From Progne subis subis (Eukaryota; Chordata; Aves; Passeriformes; Hirundinidae), in assembly GCA_022316685.1 (NCBI GenBank), contig JAKJHU010000053.1, positions 3,651,636 through 3,715,635 on the forward strand: a DNA stretch of 64,000 nt. Direction: 5' to 3'. The translations under genes and the position numbers were made by a program. Position 1 is the first letter of the stretch; every line of letters begins with the position of its first letter. Shown here piece after piece: positions 14,332 to 24,983 of the stretch. Under the pieces are notes generated by a model. That model ran no database searches. It saw only the letters and a list, made by a program, of their open reading frames with translations, and was not told the origin of the DNA.

Positions 14332-14679
14332 CTGCAAAATAGGTTTGGGGTTTTTTTGTGGAGCTACTTGTTCTTTCAAACAGTGTCTTCTCATGCCCTT
14401 TCCCTCTGGCTTAAGGAGACACGTGTCAAACGTGGGGCTGTGACCTTGCACGGTGCAGAAAGCAATAGGTCCTGCCCAGCAGGAAATGTCATGTGTGTGA
14501 CTGGCTTTGCACTGTGTTCCTCGCCCTTCTCCACTGTTGGGATGCTGGTGCAACAGCCTCCCAGGGGGTGTGATTCCAAGAGGCTGAATATAACAAAAAT
14601 GAAGTAAATAGCATCAGAGTATGTGTAACTGTAAACTGCACAGCAGTTCAGACTGTAGAGTGCTGGAGGGTGAGTGTAA

Positions 14680-14830
14680 CATGATAAACTGGCTTAGTGA
14701 TAAATCACAAGGCTATGTGCTGATTGTGAACTGGGGGCATTTCATCAAAGCTGATCATTGCTGAGGATAGCTCAGAGGCCCTTTCAATAAATGTGTATGT
14801 GATGTGAAGCAATGCGTTACGTGGTGGCGA
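14680..14830. promoter_or_regulatory. Putative conserved non-coding block
   Basis: A run of AT-rich, non-repetitive sequence contains GATAAA (twice), AATAAATG, TGATCATTGCTGAGG and TGTGATGTGAAG motifs, with CpG retained at the right edge (GCGTTACGTGG near 14813). There is no coding frame. It resembles enhancer-type conserved DNA but conservation was not tested. Confidence 0.2.
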
Positions 14831-15539
14831 CAGGAGGCTGGGATCCTGGCAGGTGTGGGATTTTGTAGATGCAGCACAGCACAAGGAGCACCCCAGAACT
14901 GAGAAGCTGGGTCTGATTTTGAGCAGGGCAATCTGGTTACAGATTTTATTGCTCCCTGAACAGCTCAGAAGTGAGTGATGGTGGGATCTCCCTCTGAGGC
15001 TGATGTCCTAGTGTCACACTCTGAGAAAACTTTGCTGGAATAGGATCTTGGCACGTGCCTGTGCCTCCCTCCCTCCGCCTGGCCTGGTGATACAATGCAA
15101 ATCAGACCCTCCTGTCCATGGGGAATGATGAACTCTCCCTTTAACTTGACCAGCTGGACACGTGCTAAGTAAATCTTGCCAGTATTAACAAGGTCTTTAA
15201 GGGTGTGAGTCCCAGCTAACTCCTACAATCTGTCATTGCACCGTTAAATCTTCATCAGAACTGGAGCACTGAGTCTTCCCAGGACTGTATTTATTGGATT
15301 TCATGCTACTGGGAAGGTGTGTGGTTTGTGTCTTGCATAGCAATTGCAGGCACAGGCCACTGAAGATTTTAGTTCTCCTTGTTTAATTCCTCCAAAACTG
15401 CCATTGCTCTTGAAACTTTTAATAACCACCAGTTTACCTTTTGTGAATTGGTGATTTGAAGGAGTAAACAGAAAAGCTTTTCAGCTAATGCAAGTCACCT
15501 GTGTTTTTGGCTGACTCTGTCAAACTGTGTTTCTTTCTT

Positions 15540-15900
15540 TAACCTTTGGATGATTTTCTTTGCCAAGGGACTGCCTGGCACCGCGGTGGCCTCGGGTCCA
15601 TAAAACAAAGTAAGCATAACTTATGCATCTGAAAACTGTCATCTTTAATCTCGATTTCCAGAGTGCATTGCTGACCGAACTGCAATTTTAAAAGCTTTAT
15701 TCCCCCTTTTTCTGCCAAACAGGTCTAGTCAGAAAATAGTGGAGAACAAAACCATTTTTCAGTCCAGATGAAGTGCATAAAAATTATAAATTGATTTTTA
15801 TAGTGCTTGTTGAACTTGCTTGCTCAATAATAAATTATTCCAGTTATAATGTAACCAATGCATTCCTTATAACTACCTACTCTGAACAGTGACAGTCTAC
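15540..15900. promoter_or_regulatory. Putative conserved non-coding element
   Basis: AT-rich, low-repeat sequence with several homeodomain-type cores, including AATTATAAATTG, AATAATAAATTATT and TTATAATGTAACC around 15782-15856. It is preceded by a CpG-containing segment at 15580-15600 (CACCGCGGTGG). There is no open frame of note. The pattern is typical of deeply conserved non-coding elements in gene deserts. This is inference only. Confidence 0.3.
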
Positions 15901-16129
15901 AACTTGTATTAATATAAACCATATTGAGCAACCAACAGATGATAGGCAGTGTTTCAATGCAACATCAGCACTGAAATCATGATAAAATACTTCAGGGTGT
16001 CAGGCTAATCTGTGACAGGGAGCTGGTAGTTTGGTCTGGTCTTGAGGAATACTTTTCAGGAGCTACACTGGAGTTAATAGGGGGGAAAAAAAAGGGTTCA
16101 CAGGCAATAAAGGGTTGAGTGGCACTTTA

Positions 16130-16400
16130 TTTGTCTGTTCAAATCAAATATCAGATGCCAATTGAAAGGGTCTCCTGCAGTCACTAATTAAGCAGCACTG
16201 AGGGATTGATTAGCCCTTTACCGATGACTGTCAGTACAAATGCATTTGTTCTGTTATCCCAGCATGTACTTCAGGGCATCGACCAGTTTCTATTAATGAC
16301 TGAGCATGTTCACGTGATAAGCACAGGATTCTGGCATTTAATTTGTTTTAATATATAAACCATTAATTTTATTGACTGGCATATGCTCTCCAGTCATGGA
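16130..16400. promoter_or_regulatory. Putative conserved non-coding element with POU-like palindrome
   Basis: This segment includes ACTAATTAAGCAG at about 16183, TTGATTAGCCC at about 16206, and a perfect 14-base palindrome ACAAATGCATTTGT at 16236-16249. The palindrome is two inverted AAATGCAT octamer-like half sites. Further on are ATTAATGACTGAGC and CACGTGATAAGCAC. No coding potential is seen. The motif set suggests POU/homeodomain and bHLH input, but function is untested. Confidence 0.3.
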
Positions 16401-17543
16401 TATGCTTTCTATTGCTTCAGAGGAGTTTGTCTTCAAAAATGACTCTCCAAAAGGAGAGGAGCTCTCCCAGAAAATGGGTAAGGGTCAAATTATTGTGTGT
16501 TCCACTGGTATGCTCCACACTCTGGAATTCCTGCTGTGTTTCTGGGGCAGAAAGGTGAAGGTACAAATGAAGAAACTGGGTGAAAAACATGCTTTTGAAA
16601 GGCCCAGGTTGGAGATCAGTGTTGTACATCTATAGCATTGCTCCAGCCTAAATTTCTGTTGCAGGATTTTGGGCAGTTGGCCCTGCCCTGGCCTTGGCAG
16701 CACCTCTACTGGAAGGTGCTGGAAATCCTGAGAATGCCAAAGACTTTTTGGATTTTCAGTGCCCCTTCACAAATGTTTAGATGATAACTGTAATTCAAAA
16801 CAAAAACACTTTCTCCGCTGTTTATCTTGGAAGTCACCCTTTCATTTTTGTTCAGTTTGAAGAAAACAATTCCTTGTGTCAGAATTTTCCACATTGTGGT
16901 AATGTTTGGCCAATATTCCTGCCTCACCCTGTTAAATTTTGCTGATGGAGCTCCAAATGCAGCTTCTGCAGGAGATACTGGGGTCCTGAGAGTGTCACCT
17001 GTGAACTCTTCCATGTCTGTGCTTAGAGCAAGGAAATCTCTTGGGAAATAGATGTGAGAGACCAGCTGCAGCCCAAGGGTTTTAAAGGCAGATTTAGTCT
17101 TGCTGTGACAGGGTCAGTGGCTTTGCTTCTGTACCTTCAGTGGAAGTTCTTTTTCCTGACTTCAGTGGGAGAATTGATGCAGCTTGGAAAGGGAAGGAGT
17201 TCAGCACAGGTGGAATATTCTGCCTTTGTTTTCAGAATTCAAAGTCTGTTTGGTATTAAAATGCAAATAAGCAAGAAAACAAAAATCTCCTCAGAAACCA
17301 CGATGCTTTATTCAAGATGCTGCTATTTGATGCCTATTCCAGACTTCATCCCTGTTTTAGTCTTATATGAAAGTCTTTCCTAGTTCTGATTTAATGTGTG
17401 GGGAAATTAGATTTGGAAAGAAAGATAGTAGGAGGAAATATTTCTTAAATTTGATAGTTGAAAGAAATACCCTTAATCTCCCCTGTTATTAGTACTAAAG
17501 GAGGTTTCAGAGAATAATAAAGCTACTGCACTAAGCCCCTTAA

Positions 17544-17770
17544 TTCTTTCCTTTAATCATTCCTTCTCTTGTTTTTCATTTGCCTTTTTTTATTCTTCTG
17601 ATATTAATGTTTTCATTCTGTTTTCCTCTGCAGTTTTCACTTCCTTTCCCTCAATTCGACATTCTGCATTTAGCACTTTTTTCCCCCACTTCTCCCTATC
17701 TCTTTTTAAAATACGTTTGTTTTGTTTTTTTTTCCCCTCTTGTCTCCCCCCTCCCTTGATTTTTGTTTCA
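17544..17770. repeat. Strongly pyrimidine-rich tract
   Basis: Over roughly 220 bases the plus strand is dominated by T and C, including T9CCCC and CCCCCCTCCC runs near 17728-17754. The opposite strand is correspondingly A/G-rich, giving lysine/arginine/glutamate-rich translations that are artefacts of composition. Such tracts can adopt triplex structures, but nothing else indicates function. Confidence 0.6.
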
Positions 17771-18189
17771 TGTTTTCCACTAGAGCTCGGTCCTCTGCTG
17801 TCATGTGTCACGGTGGCTGATCCATGGTGGGCTGCAGAACGGCTGTGTTCTGTTTTTCTGCCTGCACTGCTGCTGTTCTTGCAGGACAACAGCAGCTTGC
17901 CTGCTATTGCCAGAGATGCTCTGCCTGCACACACCACTCTGGTGTGGCTTTGTGGCAAGAAATCTGCCAGGTACTGGCTGGTTTGAGGCTGTGTGGGGAT
18001 AATGCTGGTGGGTATTTTTGCTCGTTCAACTTTGTTTTGCGTTGTTCTCCTTTTCCTTTGGCAGAAGCTCCGGGCAGTCGCTTTGTTGTTGGCTTTGTAT
18101 GTTAAAAAGCTGCTGTGAGGGCAGTTTTAGAGAAGGAGGTCACCCAGATGGCTCATTAGAACCAGAAAAGTCAGGGGAGGCAGGCAAAT

Positions 18190-18560
18190 TGAGGCTCGTC
18201 TGATATGATAATCCTGCTATTGTGACTACAAGGTTCATAATAAGTATAATCCTTGTGCAATAAGGGCGATAATCCTTGTGATATTTGCAATGGAAATGGT
18301 TATGTGTATGAGTGACTTTAATTCAAAAACAAAGTTGTGGCTAGTCAGTCATCAGGTGGTTATTTTCATGGTGCAACTATGTCACCACCTCTGTGCCTTG
18401 TGGCCCCTTCCTCATTTATCAGTTTCAGTCCTAGCTGTTGGACATCATTAAGTGGGCTTGATATGCAAATTGAGCTGGATATAATGGTCTACAAAGAAAA
18501 GATTTGGATTAAATATAAGATGCAGTCCTAATACTAGGATTTGGTGGCCCTAAATGCGTA
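18190..18560. promoter_or_regulatory. Putative enhancer: three TAATCC sites plus octamer
   Basis: TAATCC, the K50 homeodomain core used by OTX, PITX, CRX and GSC proteins, occurs at 18209-18214, 18247-18252 and 18270-18275. The last two sit in an exact repeat of ATAATCCTTGTG at 18246-18257 and 18269-18280, 23 bases apart. A perfect POU octamer ATGCAAAT is at 18463-18470. No coding frame explains this. Homotypic clustering with an octamer nearby fits a brain, eye or pituitary-type enhancer, but tissue is speculative. Confidence 0.35.
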
Positions 18561-18964
18561 TAGTGCCTGAAATTATTCTCACGATTACAGCACTTGTGAT
18601 TCACATTGTATAATGAAAGTAAAATGTTTTGACAAATGACGACTGTCATCCTCTATAATAGAAACTTTACCTGCAGTTATGTAAATATAAAGAAGAACAA
18701 TAATTTTGCGAATCGGACCAACAGCCAGCCTCAGTGTTTGATGCTGAAATCCAGATTTGGCTCCTGGAACCCGTCCTATCTCGTGTCTTTCCCTCACCCT
18801 TTGGATGGTCACTGTCCTGACTGTCCTGGGGGCCTTTGCAGTGGGATGTTGTTGAAATTCCAAGTGGCTGCTGCAGTTCATGCAGGGACCAAACTCACCG
18901 AGCTGTAAAGACTGTTGGAAAATGCCCTTTCAGGTAGGCAGACGTTCTGAGCTGACCATCTGCT

Positions 18965-19260
18965 TTACAGTAGGTGTTCCTGTGCCTCATCAAACCTAAT
19001 TGCTCCTGTGATTGTTGTTAATGACGGGGGGCTATTTCTTGTCATAAACTTAGTGGTGATATTTTCTGAACTATAAATATCAGTCCCTCTTTGGATATCC
19101 ACTGGCTCCCATTTATCAAAGTGACAGCCAGCCAGCAAGCAAACCCTCAAAATGGGTGATAAAATTAGCTACAATCAATACTCCATTCAAAGTAATATAA
19201 TTAAGCCCACAAGTTGGGGTTTAATTTCATCTTGCAGGGGACTTTGTTTCAGAAGGACCT
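18965..19260. promoter_or_regulatory. Putative conserved non-coding block
   Basis: Low-repeat AT-rich sequence with TAATTG, TTAATGACG, AACTATAAATATC, AAAATTAGC and ATATAATTAAGCCC motifs and no open frame of interest. It resembles the other TAAT-rich blocks in the window. Conservation was not tested. Confidence 0.2.
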
Positions 19261-19424
19261 GATTTTTGCAGTAGTCAGGGAAGATAAGCACAGGTCACTT
19301 TACGGTTTTCATTGGACGACTGCACTTACCAGGAAAAAATGTTAGGGAAAATACGGCTGACAAGTCTCTTGCAGGGAGACAGCTACCACAAATTTCATGG
19401 TAAAACAGCAAAAGTTCCATAAGA

Positions 19425-19482
19425 CTTTTTTCTTTTTTCTTTTTTTTTCTTTTTTTTCTTTTTTTTTTTTTTTTTTTTTTTT
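19425..19482. repeat. Poly(T) / CT-rich homopolymer tract
   Basis: A 58-base run on the plus strand made only of T with five scattered C, ending in a pure run of more than 20 T. It could be a poly(A) tail remnant of a minus-strand retroelement, but the sequence to its right shows no AATAAA near the junction and no recognised element. It is most simply an expanded homopolymer. Confidence 0.9.
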
Positions 19483-22430
19483 GAGGACTCTAAATTATGA
19501 TGGATGCTGAAACAAATCACTTTCAAATTCATGTGATCACTGGTGCATATCAAATTTAGTGTGACAGAATGCATGTTGGTATTTATAACTGGAATTATCA
19601 CTTAGAGGTGCATATAGCATATTAATTAATCTTACTACCAGTTGAGTGAAGAGCTTGGGCAAATATCTAAATTTTGAATATCTGAAATAGGATAAGGATA
19701 TTGATAGGACTAATTGTTTTGGAGTTACACTGGCCTTAATAAAAGAATTTTCCAGGGTTTGACTCTATATATCTGAAAGTTTAATATTTTCATCTGCTTT
19801 AGTGTTGATTTTGGTGATAGCTGCCCTTGGGTCACTGGCATTTGTGCAGCGTCACTGGTTCATGGCCAAAAAGTGCTGCTAACTTTCAAGAATTCTGTGT
19901 GGGGCATATATACCATTGATGTCGGGGTTTGCATCATTAAGATGTGTTTGAACAAGGTCTTGAATAAGAGAACCATTGCTAGTATTAGTACTGATGTACT
20001 GATGCACTGATGCCTTTTTTAAGGTTGTAAGATGCCATCCCGCTCCTTGTGTTCTCTCCCACCTTTGTGCACATGAGCACTTCATCGTTCCTGTGACTCC
20101 TCCTGCCTGCGGTGGTCGGGCTCTGCTGCTGCCTTTTCACTGTCCCCCACTGCTGAAATGCTGCAGTGCAATGTCAATGAAGCCATAAATCAAGTCTGCT
20201 CTGAAGATGCTTGTAGAAAGCTGAGTGTCTTAGAAGTTCTGCACGGTGCAAAACCCAGACACCAGGCTGATCGTTTCTTTCCGAGCTGATCCAAGCAAGA
20301 TGTTTGCTTTTATAAACTGGGGGTTGCTGCCGGCCGAAAGTTCTGTGCAGAGATAAATTCTTTGTGGGATTTGTTCTGCTTCTGTTTGATCTGTTACATT
20401 GCCTGGAAAACCCTTTCCTTTTGGCTCTTGGATTGAGGTCCTGCTGTGGGTGTGGGTTGAGCTGTTAGTGTGCTGTGTGGAAGAGGGATTGGCAGGAATT
20501 GCAAAAGGGAGTGCTGAGAGTTGGAGCAGAAGGGTTTTGGCAGCTCCTGCTCGCAGCAAATCCAGAGTGCTGATAACACTGACAAAGGAAGTGTCAGGAG
20601 TCAGTGCCACATTAAAGAAGGCTGAACTAATCTTTCAATTTGGGCTGTGAGAGACTCTTTTACAGTGGTGGGTGTATGTGTGCATGTACACTGTGTGCTT
20701 CTGTGTGTATAAATAAAAACTGGCCTCTGACTCTTGTAATCCCTTCCTACTGGAAAAAAAATGTTGCGGTATTACATGGATTTTTGGTCAATTCAGAAGA
20801 AGTTGTATCTTAGCACATTTCCAATGAATTTGTCCTGGGAAGACACTTCTGACTGTGCACTTGTGAGCTGCCTTTAGGCACTATGTATAAAAACGCAACT
20901 ACCACAGGAGCTTTAGCTCTGCCCAGCAGGAGAGCAGTATTTTATGAGTTCTCTTGCATGCTTTTGTCTGAGAAGTGATTATGTTTGCATTATAGGTCAC
21001 TTGGAAATGTTTTCTTCTGTACAAGTTTTTTTTCTTCAAGCTATCGTCTAACCCAGAGCCCAGCCATGCAGCTGCCTCTTGGGTAAATCCTCTGACAGCA
21101 CGATTCTTGTCAAACTGTTTCACGTGTTCATCTAGGTTAGAATACTCAGAGCTGCTGATGTGTGCTGCCATCAGCAACTGCACTGGCCTGGGCACATCAG
21201 TGCGTAGAGTGGTTAATTAAAAAAAATGAGCTGATCTCTGTTTGCCCCAAGCCAGGTTAAATTGTAAGGAAACTTGCAAACGGCGAGGCCTCTCGCTGGA
21301 TGGCTCCTGATAGTCAAGAAGCAGATGCTGGGGGTGACTTTTGAATTCCCTGTGTGGTTGGGAATGCAGTCATCTCAGGATGACAGAGATGACAGGACTG
21401 GAATTACAGCCCCGTTTGTGTCAAGCTTTATAGAGATGTGCTATGGCTAAGGCTGCCAGTGGCCTTGAAATTGTATCTTCCTTTAGTGGATCCCTCACAG
21501 CAGCAGCTATTTCTGTTGAAATGCACATCAGATTTGGGAGGTATATATTCCATGCTTTGGAGGCGTTTTTTGGTGAGAACTGTCGTTCATAATTGAGGCA
21601 GTGCTTGCTTCCTGGGCCTTTGCTTTGTCAGGTATGGGTTTGCTGTGCAGAAAGACTTTAAATGTCTCTAACTCCGTGCTCCGCATCTTGGCTTCAAGGA
21701 ATTTGCCCAAAGCTCAGAACTACAAACCCCTTCATGTCCCATGTCAGGACTGGCTCTGCAAGGAGAAATGAAGGACACAGACTGCTGTGACACCAGCCAT
21801 GGCCTGTGCTTCAGCTGCCTCACTTGCAGGACAAGAGAGCACAAGGCTCTTCTGGTCTCTGATCTGTGCAGGCATCTGAAGGTTGATCGTGTGCTGCTGT
21901 GAGTCCCTCAGAGATGATGACTGAGGATCCATCCAACTGTGCAGCTCGGTACAAACGTCACAAAGATGGATCAATGACTAAGTGTTCCTCGGCTGTAGCT
22001 GAACAACGGAAGGTGGCCCAGCACTCATGTGTTCTTTGAGAGCTTGTTTCTCCAGAATCTGGCTTTCCAAATACCACCAGAAAGATGATGATGACAACTC
22101 CATGTAAAACACTGTAAGTGGCAAAGAATTCAGTAAATTAGCTCATCACCTTGGAAATCTATGTAATTTAAGATATGTGTTCCAAATAGTGGCAGCACTA
22201 ATCTGAAAGTGTTCCCTGATTCAGCAGCTGAATGGAAATACCCTTCAGAGAACAGGATGCTTCCTACTGCTCAGCCCACGCCTTTCTCCTTTTTGGAAGT
22301 AATTCATGTTCCTTCACAGCTGGTGAAGGCAATGAGATCCTCTGAGTCTATGAATTCCTGAGGCAGGAGGAGAAATACTGAGATAAAGAATCAGTAGAAG
22401 TGTGTCTGTGACAGAAGTCTAGCCAAGATG
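19483..22430. other. Non-coding stretch, no clear gene
   Basis: Apart from a weak minus-strand exon candidate at 21053-21187, no gene is supported. A TAAT-rich patch lies at about 19615-19770. Open frames of up to about 126 codons occur on both strands without family resemblance. No transposon end or tandem array is seen. Confidence 0.5.
21053..21187 (-). other. Candidate internal coding exon (weak)
   Basis: On the minus strand a GATGTGCCCAG acceptor precedes a 135-base open segment ending in CTGG|GTTAGA. The length is an exact multiple of three. The peptide, including LMAAHISSSEYSNLDEHV and then charged residues, looks protein-like, and several CpG are retained. I do not recognise it. Its entry phase does not match the other candidates to its right without another unseen exon. 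It may be a pseudo-exon. Confidence 0.18.
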
Positions 22431-22671
22431 AGCAGCCAGTTTAGTTTTGGTAGGATTTGCTCCTTCTTGGGGACCATATGGTTAAATGTGGGGTTTGGGC
22501 CTTAGAGGCATTGGCTGGACTTAGACAATGATTGGATTTAGGACTGGGAAGAGCTGTTAGATAGGAGTTATAGTTTGGGTAAAGGACAGAAAGTGCCAAA
22601 CCCAGACACTCCTGTTGGTCACTGGTGTAGTGCCTCATAATCTGAGGTGGCAGGGGCTGAGGTTTTGCTGT

Positions 22672-22718
22672 CATCAGCCTGGGGCTGATGATTTCTACCC
22701 CTTGCAAGGGTAGAAATC
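22672..22718. repeat. Two adjacent perfect or near-perfect hairpins
   Basis: The first inverted repeat is CATCAGCC / GGCTGATG (22672-22679 and 22683-22690) with a 3-base loop. The second begins at once: GATTTCTACCC / GGGTAGAAATC (22690-22700 and 22708-22718), separated by CTTGCAA, whose TTGCAA extends the palindrome with one bulged base. Arms this long and this close are unusual by chance. They could be ends of a small inverted-repeat element, a structured RNA or a cruciform site. No open frame depends on them. Confidence 0.7.
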
Positions 22719-23234
22719 AATGCTGCCTTGTTCTAGGACACGGGTTGAGGCAGGGGTTTGGGGCACCATGCTGGATGGAAACTCATCATATATGGGTGAG
22801 AGGCATCCAGCCTGGCTATCAGTATTTCCTTTAAGCCAAAGAACTCCACTGAGTTTTGAAGGAGCATTTAGGATAAGCTGGGCTTATCTGGTGTTTTCTA
22901 GTACTAAATATGGGCCAGAAGCCTCTCTGTGTCACAGTGAGCTTTATTTAAACAGGCTGCCTTGCTTTTTACCCTAAGCTGTGTTTGTGGGCATGGCTTG
23001 TGTCTCTTCCCTTCCAGGCTGACGAGCACTGCTCCTGGCAGTTGGGTGCAATCCTGCTTCACCACGTCAAGCTTTACAGCCTGCTCATAAAACTAGATTT
23101 AACAGTAGCAAAAGCCTAAATGATGCAGCACTATTGCAAAGCAATCCAGGCTTCAGAGTCCCCACTTCCACAGCATTGCAAGAGGCTTGGCTACGAAGCA
23201 ACCTACCAAATGTCCCGGGGGCAAACACAGCATT

Positions 23235-23264
23235 GGAACAAACCAAACACATTCTGCAGGGAGC
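23235..23264 (+). repeat. Left copy of a diverged repeat flanking the TTAGGG array
   Basis: The segment containing ACACATTCTGCAGGGAGC resembles 23588-23616, which contains ACACATTCTGTAGGTAGC. Both are preceded by GGAACAAACCAA- or AGAACAGACCA-type sequence. The two copies flank the telomere-like array and suggest that the whole 23.2-23.6 kb block derives from a repeated or subtelomere-like unit. Confidence 0.5.
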
Positions 23265-23369
23265 AACACAAAGTCATGCCAAGGGGAACACAGGAGTGCC
23301 ACCACAAGGCTCCCTCCACACCTCTCCTTTGGACCAGCCTCAGCCAAGGCTGCTTTTACTGTTCTACCT

Positions 23370-23490
23370 AGGGTTTGGGTTATGCCTAGAGTTAGGGTGA
23401 GCAGTTAGGGTTAGGCCTTGAGCTTAGGGTTAGGCCTTATATTTAGGGTTAGGGTTAGTATTCAGGTTAGGTTAATGGTTTGCGTTAGGG
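23370..23490 (+). repeat. Degenerate interstitial telomere-like array
   Basis: Six exact TTAGGG units occur on the plus strand at 23392, 23405, 23424, 23443, 23449 and 23485. They are mixed with variants such as GGGTTTGGG, TTAGGCC and GGTTAGG. TTAGGGTTAGGCCTT occurs twice with a 19-base period (23405-23419 and 23424-23438), so a higher-order unit has been amplified. TTAGGG is the vertebrate telomere repeat. Interstitial copies mark old fusions, repair of breaks by telomerase, or subtelomere-derived satellite. Confidence 0.75.
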
Positions 23491-23587
23491 TTCTGAAAAC
23501 CACAAACCCCAGTGCTCCAGGCTCACTGCCACTGCAAAATTCGTGCCAACTTTAACATTGGTCTGACATCTTGTTGCCAAACAAAGA

Positions 23588-23616
23588 AGAACAGACCAAC
23601 ACATTCTGTAGGTAGC
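23588..23616 (+). repeat. Right copy of the diverged flanking repeat
   Basis: This partner of 23235-23264 shares the ACACATTCTG core and a following AGG(G/T)AGC. It lies about 100 bases beyond the right end of the telomere-like array. Confidence 0.5.
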
Positions 23617-24857
23617 CAGTACTAGTCTTAGTTGTTATTTAGGACCATTAGCGCTACTGCTATCCGAGTCCACAAATTTTTTATCTCCTGTCACTCTGGT
23701 GGAGATTTAATATTCTTTATTTTCCGGAAAAAACATCCCTCCATCCCCAAATTCTCATTATAGGATAGAAGTGTCTTCATCTGTGTTTTTTGAAAGAATC
23801 ATTTGGGAAGTCTCTACTTTAGTCCTACTGCAAGCAGCAATAAAAGTGCTGTTGAGACTTTGATAAGCTGTGTCTACACAATTTCACTGCAGAGTTTTGT
23901 TTCTTGATTTCCCTGCGCTGTTTTGCTGTGTCCTGGTTGTGCTCAGAGATCTGTTTGTTCTTAGCAAGACTGCCCCGGGCGTTATTTCCCAAATGGTGCC
24001 AGCACAGCCTCTGCAAATCTGGCAGAGGAAAAGCTAAAATCCTGTCTCTGAGAGAGGTTTGGTAGCGAAAGGGCAGGTACGTGCCCACCAAGTGTTTCTC
24101 TGGAATGTTTCCTTTTTTCCCTGGCAGGGTCCACCTCTGAGGCTGATGGCAGCACAGTCCCCAAAAGCTGCCCCACAGTTTGGAGCTGCTGCACTTTGAA
24201 TGCAGAATTCTGGCAGCTGGAGCCAGACTTGAGGGCCTAGCAGTTGGGAGCTAACTCCTTGCCAGCTCAACAACACAGTCCCTTGAATTGTTTTGGGTAT
24301 AAAAAAAAGCTTAAAGAAGATTCATTCAGCTGTTGTTTTTTTTTCTCCTTTTAGGCACTCTAAAAGCCAAGGACTTACAGGGCATTTGGGGAGTGCTTTT
24401 CTAACCATCACCACTCAGTTTGTTCTGCAGCTCTTTGACACATGCTGTATCTTTAAACAGTTCAGTATTGTTCAGAAGGATTGTGTACACGTGAATAAAT
24501 TTAATTTTGGATGCTCCTTTGACAGAGACTAAAGTCTGTGAGAGCCCAGATGAGGTGTTAGCAATGGGTTTTTTAAAAGAGAATGCGTGTCCTTAACATA
24601 GTGATGGACTCTCCCAATATGCCATTATATTCCTCATGCATTTTGCTGATACTATTTGCTAGTGGGTGATCCTGAACACTGGTAGCTTGTTTTGTAGTAC
24701 CTTAATATTCAAAATGTATCCAGCAGCTTGACTTTTCGCAGTGCCTGGTGTCTGTGGACGTCTTTTGAACCAAGCACGCTATCCAGACAGCAAACAGCAT
24801 GGCAGGCTGTGAAAACAAACCTGCTCTGAGTTCAAAGGGAAGTTCTCTCCATTTCAC

Positions 24858-24983
24858 CCAGGGCATGTGAGCCAGCACTAAGCCTGGCTGAACTTTCTTT
24901 GTGTCCATCTAAGTATTGCTGTAAAACATTGATACATCCCCATTGATCTCCACAGTCCTCTGCCAGTGCATCTAAATCACCTG
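24858..24983 (-). other. Candidate internal exon with NAGNAG acceptor (weak)
   Basis: On the minus strand a long pyrimidine tract ends in CCTTCTCTAGCAG, a tandem NAGNAG acceptor that would allow 3-base alternative splicing. The open segment of 123 or 126 bases ends at CTGG|GTGAAA and encodes a peptide starting GDLDALAEDCGDQWG. Entry and exit phases are equal. The protein family is not recognised. The polypyrimidine tract is the best in the window, but a pseudo-exon cannot be excluded. Confidence 0.22.

Noticed and set aside
17590..17958. Lys/Arg/Glu-rich minus-strand frame
   Set aside because: It is the complement of a pyrimidine-rich tract, so the charged composition is an artefact.
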